This document shows, piece by piece, positions 12,353 to 26,189 of a stretch of 62,080 bases of DNA. Both the position numbers and the translations under genes were made by a program. Each line of letters begins with the position of its first letter. Position 1 is the first letter of the stretch. The stretch is from Lingula anatina (lineage: Eukaryota > Brachiopoda > Lingulata > Lingulida > Lingulidae). The notes under the pieces are model-generated. The model made no database searches and was not told the DNA's origin. It saw only the letters and a list, made by a program, of their open reading frames with translations. The DNA lies in the NCBI RefSeq assembly GCF_001039355.2, contig NW_019773677.1:1-62080 (forward strand), read 5' to 3'.

Positions 12353-14405
12353 TTGATTTCACCAGCCAAGAACTATGTGGGCATTAAATGTTTTACGGCC
12401 AAATGATGTTATTTCCCATGAGGATTCTTTGACTGTGTGACCATTATGCGTGATTATTAAGTACATGGATAAGAGGGAAGGTGGCTTGAACTGATAAAAA
12501 TGGATCTCCTTTTGAGGAAAAGAAATGAAAAAGGGTGGGTGTGTCTAGGAGAGATTGTGAATGCAGAAGCAGTTCTAGACATGCATGCTCAAAGTCTGTA
12601 TATATATATCTTTTATAAACCACAACATTCAGATATAAAATTACTATCATTTTTTTTTCTTAGTTCTTCTCGTAAATAAATAAACCATACCCATTCTGCA
12701 CCAATTCAGAGGTTTTAGATTGCTCAAGTTAGATTCAGTTTGCCACTTATGGTTTATGAAGCTCTGAGTGTACCTGGCTTTATTAAGGTGATTCAATATG
12801 TGTGTTTTGTCTATTTTGGGCTGGTCTGAATTTCATTAGTGATCATAACTTACCCTGGATTAGACAGATAGGTTTATAGTACATGGGAGAGGGAAAGTTA
12901 ATAATCTGTAATCATTGCAAAGTCACATTATCCCCTTTATGACAGAAATCACTGTGAGGGTGATGACATAATGTAAATGAACCAAATATATTAGCAGTGA
13001 AGATTGAAAACCTGAGGTGAATTCACACTAGGAACGGTTATCAGGTCTTAACTGTAGTCTGGCCACAGGATCAAGATACCATTAAAGCCAGTTCACAGGA
13101 ATTAAGCTCAGACCAATGCTGACCAATTTGTCTAATTTTTCCCCTCCCATCTTTATATTACTTGAGGCCAGCAAGCCTTTGGGAAATTAAAGATTTTTTT
13201 TTTCCGTTTTATGGCTTGGTTTTCAGCTGTCAGCTGTAAGTAGTTTTGTCTATATTCAGCAGCAGCCAGTGAGGGTATTACATAAATGTGGTTTACTTGT
13301 TCATAGATATGGATTTAAACATAATATATAAACAGTAGAAATCAATGAGTTGAGTGTTAGGATAACATTATAGATGTGATATAACAAAAGACTTGAAGGT
13401 AATATCAAAACAAATGCTACCTTTCTAGTAGGAGTTCCTGGTGTTTATTGTCAATATTTTGATAGGTCTACATTGTAATACCAGTATAGCACTACAGCTT
13501 GTTTTGTGCTTCTAGATTTACTGGTTTAGTGGTATAGATAACCATAAGTTATTTGGATCAACTTATGGTGCTCTAAGGCCAGATTAGACCTAACTGGAGT
13601 TTCTATCAAAAAGGTCTAAAAATCACTTTTGGAAGCTCAAATTGAAGCCAAATACTAGTAAGACTTAAGCTGATGAAAGTATCTTTATCAAAGAATTTCT
13701 GAAAGGCTGCTCACCTCATTTTGTCAGTCTTATAAATGTCTCTTCAGCAAATTGCAAAATCTTCTAAAATGATTTGGGCATGTTTAATATTTATGGTCTA
13801 AATAACTGGTGTAGGGGACAGGTAGGGAAAAATATCAAGGAATATCCATTTTATTGAAAATAATCAATTTTAGTGGAGGCTGACTACTTATTGAGCAATA
13901 CCTGGAAGGATGTGCTCCTCATGCAATTATACACAAACATACACAGGCATACATACACATGTATACACATTCCCATACAGTATGCATGCACACATGCACA
14001 CACACACACACACATATATATGTATATCACCAAACGCCTGCACAATTACACATTCACACAAATGCGCTTCTTCCTTGAAACACTCCTATATTGTTTGCTC
14101 AGAAACTGGAGCTGCCTTGGGTGGGTGAACATCTTTATCAGCAATAAACACAGCATAATGAAAAATCAATAGGCAGACAAGTATCCAACAGCCACACAGT
14201 ATATGCAGCCACTTTTTGCGATATCAGCCATACTGCCATGTTTGAGACTGAGTACAGTGATACTTATTGAATTAGAATTTACACATTGAATTACATTTTC
14301 ATGTATAAATTAATATATTAATATTCATGTCAGTTTTCCTTTGGGGGGGGGGGAGGAGTGGAAGTTTTCATGAAATTTATCATTATGTTTCATAGAATAT
14401 TTTCN

Positions 14406-14553
14406 GTCCCCCCCCCCACACACTCTCTCTCTCTCTCTCTCTCTCAATCTCTCTCTCACTCACTCACTCACTCACTCTCTCTCTCTCCCTCTCTCCCTCC
14501 CTCTCTCTCTCTCTCTCTCTCTGTCTGTCTGTCTTGTCTGTCTGTCTTCACCA
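14406..14553. repeat. CT-rich low-complexity tract beside an ambiguous base
   Basis: Poly-C followed by CTCTCT, CTCACTCACTCA and TCTGTCTGTC units. The n at 14405 directly precedes it, which suggests an unresolved repeat length. Confidence 0.9.
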
Positions 14554-15217
14554 CCAGGTTTACTGACAGATTGCCAAGCAAGGTTTTGAAGTCAAGAATC
14601 AACTTCCGGAGTAAGATTTATAGCATTATTGACAAACCATTTCAAACTGCAACAAAAGTTCCATTGTTTTACGATGTGGTGTGTTTACCTGGCTATGTAC
14701 ACAGAGTGTAAATCTTTTCTCATACAGGGAGCCTGGCATACGCTCAGAGATATCATTTATATATTTCCCAATATAGGCAGCAGCATTACCTTAGTGTTGT
14801 AAATATTCTTGTCAGCAGAGAAAATTATTTATAAATTTCTTTAAAAAAAGGCAAGAGACTTACTCCCCTGAGTTAGAGTATAACAAGTAAATGCTGTGTT
14901 CTAGTGGAGGGAATTTTTTTATTTTGAATCCATAATCTCTGCTCATTGTGATTTGATTAGGACTGTCCTCTTCTGTATTAATTTAATTTAATTGTCAATT
15001 TATTAATTAATTTATTTTAAATGATTCATATCCATGAATTAATCTAATGATAGGTGCAACAATTTTAGTATAGTACTTTAAAAAAAAAACAGCAGCTGTA
15101 ACATACCATCAAGAGGCATCAGTACTGGCTAATTATAAGAATTAGATCAATGATGTAGACAATTCCAAATTAAAGTACTCACAACTGGCATGGGACGTTT
15201 TGTTTATCTAAATCCAT

Positions 15218-15220
<3 letters not shown>

Positions 15221-15254
<34 letters not shown>
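15221..15254. repeat. (GA)n microsatellite
   Basis: About 17 GA units in integrin intron 1. Confidence 0.9.
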
Positions 15255-15256
<2 letters not shown>

Positions 15257-16372
15257 GCTCAACACTTCAGTAATGCTGCTCATCAATTAATTCTCTAAAG
15301 ATGTTACTGACCAGGTGAACATGGATCCCGTATATCATCATAATAGGAGATGTGATGGGCTGATATCTGCCCTCTCTGCTCCCATTTACTGGTGTAAGGT
15401 ATGCTACCACTAGTCGGGGCTAGTAAGCATTGCATTGATAGGAATCTACAGAGATATGGTAGCTTGTGAGGAATTGGAGGTGTGAGTCTGATTTTGTGTG
15501 TGTGTTGGGGGGGGGGGGGTGTCACTGGAAAAAAAAAGCCACCGTATTTGATTTTTTCTACCAACTACAGTAGTAAGTTCTCCAATTCACCCATTTGAAT
15601 AAGATATTATTATGGCGAAAATGTCATTTTAATGTTTAAAATCCAGTTGAACCTTTGGTTTTTAACATATCAGAGCTCAGCAAATTTAAGTACAGTAGGC
15701 TCAATCCCATTGTTCTTTTCCAGTCAAAATGAAGGAATATCCCAGTTATTTGCTGTTTTTTGCCTCAACATTTTAGCCACGAAAACCTCACATTTTTAAT
15801 GACTCATTGTATCAGTAAGAAGTCAGATTACTAGTACACCAGTACATGTATTCTGTGATTGGGAATGCTAGCCATATTATAATGTAAATAAGGAGTGATG
15901 TAATTACACATCTGTCTGGGCAGTCTGTCTGCATTTTTCTTGATGCAGTTATAACTGGACCAATTCAAACAACTTGGCTGAATGAATTCCACCAAGGAAG
16001 TGTTGTGTTAGTTATACAAGTTTTATAAGTTTTGATTAATTTTTTTGAAAATTCGTGGTTGGCTGTGTGTCAGAAAGTACATTGTTGTGAGAGTCTGAAA
16101 ATGAGGAATAATGAAGAACTATCATATTTGAGAACAAATGAGGCTGTACACAATTTTAACCGGATACCATAACACAGCCTTGCTGTTTCAGTGGGACCAC
16201 TGGGTGCATGGTTATATGAAGGTAAAGGGTAGACTGAAATTACTGTGTAATTACACCACTTATCCAATCACCAGTGACTAATTATGATGTTAGCTGGAGC
16301 ACAGGTGAGGCCAGGTAAGGGGGAGGCCGCGTTCACACTAGAACCAACTTAAGCACACCATCTAAATTCAGG

Positions 16373-16507
16373 ACTGCTTGTAGGCCAGGGTTACAACAAA
16401 CTTGTGCAGTGCACAGCACAAACTGGAGATGTTGTTTGTATCAAAGACTAAGTGTGGACATCCCTTTATTAAATGCTCAGAAGTCAGATGATGGATTAGC
16501 TACATTG
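16373..16507. repeat. Dispersed repeat in integrin intron 1, copy 2
   Basis: Partner of 12232-12352. It keeps AGCACAAACTGGAGAT, GGACATCCCT and CAGATGATGGATTA, with small insertions. Confidence 0.75.
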
Positions 16508-19500
16508 GGACCAATTGGGGATCATGAATATGCTACAGTATGGCTAATGTGTTGATTTTTTTTTTCACAGTTTATGGGAGTTCTAAATAAATTTCTTATG
16601 ATTTTTTAAAGTATGTTAGCTGAATAAATAAATAAATTAATTAATTACTAAATAATTATAAATAAATTATTATTATTAATATTATGTCTCTCGTAAGTTT
16701 TAATCCACACAACAGATGTATAGATTGAACAACCTTGAACATACAGCCCAAACCCAGTCATATTCATCATTATTGTTGTGAATCATATCTATTGCTTTTT
16801 ATGCCCTGGCTTGGGATGGAAATTAAGTAGAGCTAATTAATTCTCCTAGGTCACTTGCTGTCAGGCTTATACTGGGGTTTAATGGATGAAATATGGCATT
16901 GACTCAGTAGATTCGAACAACATGGATTAATAACCCTTCTCCCCGTCTCCCCTTTTTTTTCTGGGGGGGGGGGGGAGGGAGGTACGCTTAAAGTTGGTAA
17001 GATTTTTTTTGAATAGTTGTCTTAGTATCCAAAAGACTTGTTGCGAGTATCCTAAATGATTTATCATGACATGCAAAAATACAGAATTATAAAAAATGAG
17101 GCATTTGGAATTTTTTAGTATTATACAATTTTTTAGTATGTTGTGTTTTTCTGGAATTCACTCTTCTTTATGTGCTTGTTCTTACATGATATGTATACCC
17201 CCACCTCCACATTTATTGTTTTTTCTCCCAACTCTCTTTCAAGTTATTTTTGAATGCTCCTCATTGCCATAAAAGCAGATTCTCAAAATAAGATGTTGTG
17301 AAAAAAACAAACCAGAAGGCTGTTGATATCAGCTTTCTCTGAGCACAGTAGATAGAAGTTACAATGCCTTCATTATATCTTGTTAGAAATGATAAGAACA
17401 AGGCAGCAGACATCTATATTGGTGTGTAGCTGTGTTATTGGGCTTCTGTCCAACATTAACAAAACTCCAGGCTCTGAGGGCTGGATTGAAGTTATAGGGT
17501 TACTGCTGCTTTGAGGTTAACTAAATATTCTCTCTCTTAGTTGGTTTTTCATGTTATGAATGCATACACATATTGGAAAAATACCGGAAAAAAGTTTATT
17601 CTGTGCATTAAATGTTGTTTGCTTCAAGTGCAGACCGATTCATTGTTGTTCTTTTGGTTTCTGGACTAGATTATCAGAATGAAAATGCAATGTATTGATC
17701 ACATTATCATATTATGATGATAGAGCTTTATATTAATTAATATTAAGCACCTTTCCAAAAAGTAATAAATGGGCACTTTCAAAGCAGCAGTATTTCTTCT
17801 AATCATACAAGGTGTATTAAACAGATTGAAACCTTTAGATATCAACTCACATCTTGCAGACTAAAATTCAATCAGTAAGGACCATTTGAGAGTTAATGTT
17901 GATACTCAGGGCAGTTTTTCTTAATCCACCTCATTGATAAAAGTTCTTTGGTAAGGGAAAGATATCTCGAGTGGCTTCTGTTCTTTCAATTAATATGTTC
18001 ATATGGTCCAGGTGACTGGGATAAAATACCATCTCTAAAAATTGTGGTAAATAAGGTTAAGTTTGGTAAAGTACATGGAGGGATTGGGGTATATTAAACT
18101 TTAAAAGTGGACTGTAACTGTTTGTTTGATTGATCGAATCAATTTTTTTTTTTCAACATTTTAATCGGGTAGTAAGTGAAGATAAATTCGTTTTGATAAC
18201 TAGTACTTGAGTTTTTCTCTTTGAACAAAATAAAGGGGAATTGTATATCACTTGCATGGTAGACCTTTTGAAAGAAACTTTCTATGAGCTCTGGCAGTTA
18301 TCAGGGAAGATTGCAGAATCCAGGAATTTTCTCAGAAATTCCAGGTAACATAGCCCCATCTTATGGGTTTTATGACCTGTAGCTGTCTTGTTTGTGAATG
18401 CCTGGGATGCAAAGCACATTTTCAAAGAGATGTTCTAATCTAAACTATGTATGAAAGATATGCTAGGCTAGGAGCACTATCAAAGGTGATGTCTTTTTTT
18501 TTCTGGAATGAATCAGATGCCTTACATATGAATGAGAGATCTGTCTATTAACTGGAAGCCTAAGGGATGATAACTTAAGGTTAGAGCAGCCTTTTTTTCA
18601 ATTTTCATGAGAAACGCTGAGGTTTTTCCTGTATTCATTTTGCTGTTTGAAATTTAATCATATTCACCATTATGTTTAATTATTCATTATTTTTAAAACT
18701 TGAATTACTTTGGAATTTTGGAAAGAAAAAATAATAAAATTTCTAGTCTTCTTCTTGGATAATCTTCACATTTCTAGTACTTTTTAACCAGAACTGTACT
18801 GTGTTCTAAGCTCGTAAAATGTATTAGAAATTGTAGATTGATGGGTGTTTGCTGGAATATAGTACTGTACATTTTGTTTTAAATGCCAGAAAAGATTCTT
18901 ATTTTACTTTTTAATCAAACAAAGGCACTCTTGTTCCTTGCATTTTTGTTCTGCCCACAAGTGTAATAATTTCATTTCTTAAAAAAGCTCTACGTTAAAA
19001 ATACACATTTAAGAGAAGAATAAGGTGTTCAAGAAGAAAATGGTAAGATTAAAGAGAGCTAAAATTCCTCAAATTAACCTGAAATCTGAACAACTTTCTT
19101 ATTTGGGATGAGTATACATGTTCATGTAGGAAATTCAACCTTTGCTATTTGATTACATACCTGTGGAAAACATGATAAGGAAGAACTGGTATGACCTTAC
19201 TTATGTTTATAGATTGTACTTCCATGATTTACGTGCAAATTTCAATCGGGTTAACCTGCTTCTAAAAGTACTTATATTAGAGTGCTGTGATTTTTTGTAG
19301 AAGTAGTACTTAGTAATTTGGCTATATCAAAATGCTTACGGAGATATATATGTTAATTAATTATTTATGTTGTAATTGCCTTCTGAAGAGCAAAGTCAGA
19401 CAATGTCTGTTTATAAAACCCCCTCTTTAATTAATGTAGTATCATCACTTGGATAGGGTTACTGACTGCAACTGTTACATTAATTGCAGCATATATAGTT

Positions 19501-20062
19501 ATCCAATGCTTTCCATAATTAAGAGGTTAGGTACCAAAGCTAGTTTTGTCTCTTGCAACATAGTTGTTGAAAAAACTTCAGATTGTAAACTGCTAGTCTA
19601 TAAGATGATGTAATAATATTTGGTTAAGCGCATACATAGAGTTTTCTGGGGTATTCTTTTTAGTAATTATATATCATGAAGTAGTTTTCTTGTCTTCAAG
19701 TACAAGAACATTTCTATACTTGTATTAAGAAAATACAGGTACCCTTTAATGCTCTTCACTTAGAAGTGGAAAATTTTTCAGTATGTGCTAAGGTACAATA
19801 TTTGATGAAAGACTTTTGTAAGTTTCCTTTTAGAAAACTTGATTCTGTGATAAAATTCAATTGTAAAATTTGAAATTGCTGTGCAAGAGCCTCACTGTTA
19901 AGATGATAGGCAAGATTGGTAAAACATTTGAATTTGTAAATGGTTGAAAAGAAAGATGGATGGGCATTTTAAGACATGCAGACAGACAAACAAGTAAACT
20001 AATGAAGGAATAAAGTTATTATTTTCTATAATACTGTTATTATATATTTCAGGTCTTCCATC

Positions 20063-23000
20063 ATGACTCCCAGACTATGGTGCTGTTTGCTTTTATCTAC
20101 AACATTACTTGCCTTTGTGGCAGTATCCCATGGTGAGTCAGGATCCACCATCTAGGGGTTTGGAGGCCATTTTAAGAAATCAAAATCATAACTTTTCAAG
20201 AAAGTTTTTTTCTGTGAAAATTAAAGAACACTTGGTATTTGTATGGGGCATTACTGTCTGACATGTCATGAATATCAAGTATATATCAATGGATGAGTGT
20301 AATATGTATGATTGATAAAAAAACATGTTAAAATAAAGATATTTGAACATTGAAAGATAACTGTGTGTCTGTAGTTAAAACTCTGTTATGGCATGTGTGT
20401 TCCTTGTTATCTCAGGTCAGGAAGCAGATGTCACTGCCACCAGTCTGTGTCGCAAGATGACCAACTGTAGTGCCTGCATTGCTGGAGGACCTCTCTGTGC
20501 TTGGTGTAAAGAACAAGTAAGTTAAACTAGGTCACCTTGACCTATTTATGTATAATTTTTGTAGAAAATGAAGATGGAAAATACAAAAAGAAAAATCACT
20601 ATTTTGTTTGAAGAGCTGTCGCAGACCCAGTTGAAATAGTCGGATGTTATATCTTTTGAAATAAGGCTAGAGATTAAGTCCAGCTGTTTAGGACCCCAAA
20701 AAAAGCAATTTTTAGGGCGGTTTTTAAAGATATATTTCATTGGGTTACTGAAATGCCAGTGCAATCATCTCCGAGTGTGAAATGAGCCATTAGTGTAGTC
20801 GATAATGTTTTTATGTGTTGACTGACATCTACAATGTTGACTGACTTTAGAAATTAGCTAAAGGCTTACTAATTTTTCTATTCTTAAAATTTCGGATCAA
20901 TGTCCTACAAATGGATTGTGTAAAACTTTAGACTTTATTTTTAAAGTTTTTCTGAAAATTCTAGATCACCGACGTGAAGGAGGAGCAGAGCAGACACAGA
21001 TGTGATGTATTAGCCAATCATCTGAAAGGCGGATGTGCACAGGTCGACATTGTCAATCCTGACCATGATATTAACCCCACCAAGGTGCATACACCCTTTA
21101 TTTTAATTCTTTAAACAGCTTTATATTTAAAAAAACTTAGTGTTTTCCTCATGAGGACTTATGCTGATGACAGATCGTGATTGATGAAATCATTATATTG
21201 GAGCTCTGGATTGAATGGTCTGAGTTATGAGATGAAAATTGATTCAGACATTGGAGCTAAATTGGACTAATAAGGGCATCTTATGAGGTATAATTAATAG
21301 TTTTAATCTTAGACCATATAGACTGTCGCAATGTTTAGTGTGACAGTGTAAATTGGATTCTTGCTCATATCTTTATTCTATTCATCAGGACACTCCACCC
21401 AGGTCAGGTTCTATGACAGAGAAGCCCATCCAGCTTTCACCTCAGGAGATGAAAATTAAAGTTAGACCAAGTAAGTAAAATAAAGGTAGAAACTGGGTTC
21501 AAACTTAAGGTACAAAATGGCTGAAGCAGGTTCATACTTTGTGTATAAACTGAGTGCAGATGTGTTCAGAATTTGGGTGTAAAATGGGTGCAAGCAGGTT
21601 CAAAATTTAAACAAACTCCGTTTAAGCGGGTTCTGAATTTGATGATAAAATGGGTTGAAGTATTTAAAAACACCAGACTTAAACATGGTGCAGACAAACT
21701 CAGTATCTCAGTGTACCTCCAGTCTGCCATGGCCTCCTCCTCTGAGTAAAGCATGTTTCTCTGTGTATTATTTCAGACAAGCCAGTAAATTTCAAGGTCC
21801 ATTTCAAGCTGGCTGAGAACTATCCTGTGGATCTGTACTACTTGATGGACATGTCCAGGTCTATGAATATACACAGGGAGAAACTGGCCGCACTGGGAGT
21901 TAAGATCTGTAAGTGAACGTGATTTAAAAAAAAAGGAAAGTAATGAATTTTTATTTGTGAAAATAATCATGTTTTCCATCTACAATCTTTTATGTAATAA
22001 TTTTTTAAATCTTTTTTCCAGCTAATGAAATGGCTGCAATTACTGAAGATTTTAGACTTGGTTTTGGCTCCTATGTCGATAAGGTCACCATGCCTTATGT
22101 CAGCATTTATGCCCCGAAGTAAGGAGTAAAATAGACATTATTTACAGTTAAACAAGCAGTGTTATTTGTTTGGTATTTCAAAGAGTCAAACATGTTTATT
22201 TTATATTATTGCTAGGTAACATTGTTTTGTATAATTATGATTGATAACTGTGGTCATCAATTCAAATTTTGTATTTGAAAATCAGTTAAAATAATTCAAA
22301 ATTGGAAATTGTTCATTAATAACCATTTTAGGGAGGAAAAATGTCAAAGGTTTTATATTAAAATGGGAACATATTATGCCACCCACTATTAATATATATA
22401 TTTTTTTATCCTGTGATTTCCAGGCTGAACAACCCGTGCTCAGAAAGTGATAAATGTGCTGCCCCCTATGGTTACAGACATGAACTAAGTCTTACTAATG
22501 ATGCTAAGATATTTTCTGTAAGTACTTTCCTCCTGCTCACTGTTTGTGTACTAAAGATAAGATTTTCATCTCTTTGAACAATGTCAGTTGTGTCATAAAG
22601 TTGTAGGAATACAAAATTTTGTCAAAAAACGCCCATGACTTTTTGTGTTATGATGCTAACTAACAAACTAAAAAAAAAACACCACCTCTTTGGATGGAGA
22701 AAGAATATAAAGGTAAAGTGATAATATTATATTATTGTTGATGTTGTAGGAAAAAGTGCTAGCCACCCCTATATCTGGTAATCTTGACGTCCCTGAGGGG
22801 GGCTTTGATGCTGTAGTCCAGGCTGTTGTCTGTGAGGTGAGCAGTAAAATTAATAGATTCGATAGAAAATTAGAAAATGTTGATTATTTGGCAATGTTTT
22901 ACTTTGGTAGAATGACCAGATTTTTCTTTTAAACCACAAATCAGTTTATGTAGTAAATTATTAAGGAATTTCTATTCACGTCATCAGAGATTTGTCTAAA

Positions 23001-25831
23001 TATGAGCCGACTTCTGCTTTGACTTTTTAGTCTGAAAGTAGAGTAGCAAATCATATTAAGTGTTAAGTTAATTTCAGTGTTAATAAAAGTGTCGCTGAGT
23101 TAATTTTTGTGTTTTACGAAGCAGTAGGATTTATTTATAGTACTCAGATAAATGGACAGTATCAGGACTGCTGTATATATTGTATACATCACTTAAAACA
23201 AATTGAACTATTCTAAATATGAATATAGAATATCAGCGTGTTCTTCACTTTATTTATAACTACAAGATTTTGTTCATAAAATGATTGTGAGTTTGTTTCA
23301 GGATACAGACTGACATTGACAACCTCAACTGTTACAGTACCACTATGAGTACATGTTTTATTATACACAAGGGGAATAGTTTTCAGTTACATAAATCTCA
23401 TTTTCAGATTATTTTTTGATGACTATAAGAATGGCAATGTCTGATTAAATGTTTGTAATTTAAAAGAGCTGTTCTACAGGAACTCACAAGTTCAAAGATA
23501 CAATGTTTCAACCATCTATTTGACATTACAGAAGCAAATAGGCTGGAGAAATCCTTCCAGAAAGCTGCTGATCTTGAGCTCTGATTCTGGGGTTCATTTG
23601 GCAGGGGATGGCTATGTATGTGCAGTATAGACATCATATATAAGTGTCCTTAGGCTGTGGGATATGAATGGGGTGTAGGGTATAACTCTTAGATATAGAA
23701 CACAGGAATAATTAATACACTGACAAAGGAAGATGAAAAAACTGATGAAGTTTGTGTCAAAAGGTGTTCTCAGCCAGAGAGGTTGTGGCAGGAAAAACTA
23801 GGGAAGACAATATGTTCAAGAAATAGGCATGTAGGCTACCGCACAGACAGATTGTCAGACAGAACTGAAAAGAGACAGAAAACTGATAGACAGACAGACA
23901 GACAGGCGGACCAATATACAGACAAGATAGTTGTGCAGTCGAGCAGACAGACATTAAGGCACACTGCTACACAGACGAGATTGGTATGAGACCAATAACA
24001 ACACAACCACTACATTTGAAATAGAATTTGTTGACACAGTACTGACCTGTTGACAAAAAGGAAAGGACTCATGACTGCCCAGTAACCAAGATAATCAGCC
24101 CCTGTGGTGGAGGCCAATGTCTCTTCATGATTATATTAGTCTGTGCACATAACTCTGTATGCTATATTTACAGGAAACCGTTGGGTGGCGGAGTCCGTCT
24201 CGTAGACTTCTGATCATGTCCACAGATTCTCCTTTTCACTCTGCGGGTGACGGCAAGGTTAATACACTCACCAATAACTGACACAGAGGGTGTCTTCTTA
24301 CCACAGTGTGCTCTCTCAGCAGTTTTTGTCTTAGAAAATGGGGAGGAAAAGGGGTTTTTTATTTAAAAACATTAATAAAATGGATAAAAAAAGTGATGGT
24401 TTTATTAAAAGTGGATGATGATGCCCTCATTTTGCCATATGCTGTAACATAGTTTTTGTTCAGTGCTTTTGTTTTATGTGTTTATTGAAATTGGGTAATG
24501 GTATTTCTTCAATTTAATGAAAACTACAAGATGGAGAATACATTTGAACTGCAGAGAGCACACAGTGCATTTATAATTTAATGTGATTTGCATGTCTTTT
24601 ATTTCAAACTGTTGTTACCCCTCCCTCCACCCCCCTCTGACCCCCTCCGACCCTCTCCCCCACTTCTTTACTAGTAATAAGTTCTCTATACTCAGTTTGC
24701 CATAGTCATAGATTTTGAGTTTTAATAGTCTTTGATCTTTATAAAAACAAGCAACATAACCTTTAATGTTCTACATGTAAAAGTACTTTTCACTTCAATT
24801 TGGGTCTGCCTAACCTAATGCACAAAGTCTTAACTGACTGTTTGATTACAAGTCCTAAACATAGTAATCCAAACTGACTGCAGGCAGCTTGCCTCAGTTA
24901 CACTGGGGATAGCTGGGGCAACTGTGAAACCAGATTGGTCATCTGTGGTGAGCTAACCATAATCAGACTCCCTCATGAATCAGTGCAGACATAAGTTAGG
25001 ATGACCCAAGTTGGCGGGAAAAGCACCTTAAATGTGGTTCTTAACTTAACAATTTACACCAACACTTTAACCTAGTGTAACTTAGTTAATACTAACATTG
25101 TATTTTAGTTGTGAACAATATTTTAAGTTTATTTTAAGTTCTTAATACTTTTATGTTTTCTTTTGTTGTGTATTTAAGTTAATTTTTTGTTTAGATTACC
25201 AACCTTTTTATTTGACACATAGAAGTTTTGAGTGTGCTTTTCCATTAATAATTCTTTTAAAGTTTTCTAAATTCTCTCTTTCTTATATGAATGTTTGTGT
25301 TTTAGTAAAAGATATGAACATTATTTGGTGTTTAATTTGATTGATTCAAAGGATGGTTTTTAAATTAAATTCACAAAATATTGATTTTATCTTAAGTAAT
25401 GATATCATTGCTGTTTTATTAAAAAGGAAAACATATACACTCATTCTGATTTTGATTTAAAAGTAATTCAAAAGTTAAGAAAAGGTAATGTGACCATTAC
25501 TGTGGAAGCATGCATGTGAAAAGTATCTTTTGTCTGCATGATATTTAAGTAACCAAATGCTATAGGCAATAAATAATAATATATATGAGCCCTGACGATT
25601 TATACTCATTATTCAATACCTCTTCTTACAGTTGGCAGGCATAGTGAGGCCTAATGACTTAAACTGCCATATGGACGCTGATAACTATTACACAGAATCT
25701 CTGAACCAGGTGAGTTATCTGGCACTGTGGCTTTATCTGAACTTTTACACAAGCACCCCTAGATGCAAGTGTGCACACGCTTCTAATATTACTGTGAGAG
25801 ACTCTCACAAACACATACATATTGCTCAAAT

Positions 25832-25908
<77 letters not shown>

Positions 25909-26150
25909 TATCCACTGCTAATATTTCTCCATCTCTCTCTGTAGGACTATCCATCCATCAGCCAGGTCCGTGAAGTTCTCCAGAACAAGGATGTGGTGCT
26001 AATATTTGCTGTGACACAGAACCAGTTTAATGTGTACAAGGAGCTCAGTGACTTCTTCCCCAACTCTCTGACTGGAGAACTGAAGAATGACTCCAGCAAC
26101 GTGGTACAGCTGATCAAGGAAGTTTACCAGGTGAAAAGAACTGGATTAAT

Positions 26151-26189
<39 letters not shown>

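Larger units (their letters stand above)
11566..20052 (+). other. Integrin beta intron 1 (about 8.5 kb), no gene recognised
   Basis: No protein-like exon was found on either strand. It holds a dispersed direct repeat (12232-12352 and 16373-16507), microsatellites at 13985-14015, 14406-14553 and 15221-15254, homopolymer G runs near 14343, 15506 and 16964, and one n at 14405. Short ORFs here are low-complexity translations. Confidence 0.6.

Noticed and set aside
13873-14172. ORFs with His/Thr repeats in integrin intron 1
   Set aside because: They come from a CA repeat. There are no splice signals or homology.
14358-14711. A 117-codon ORF rich in Leu/Ser
   Set aside because: It is a translation of a CT-rich simple repeat and includes an ambiguous base.
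23880-23970. GACA repeat ORF in an integrin intron
   Set aside because: The ORF is a translated tetranucleotide repeat without gene structure.
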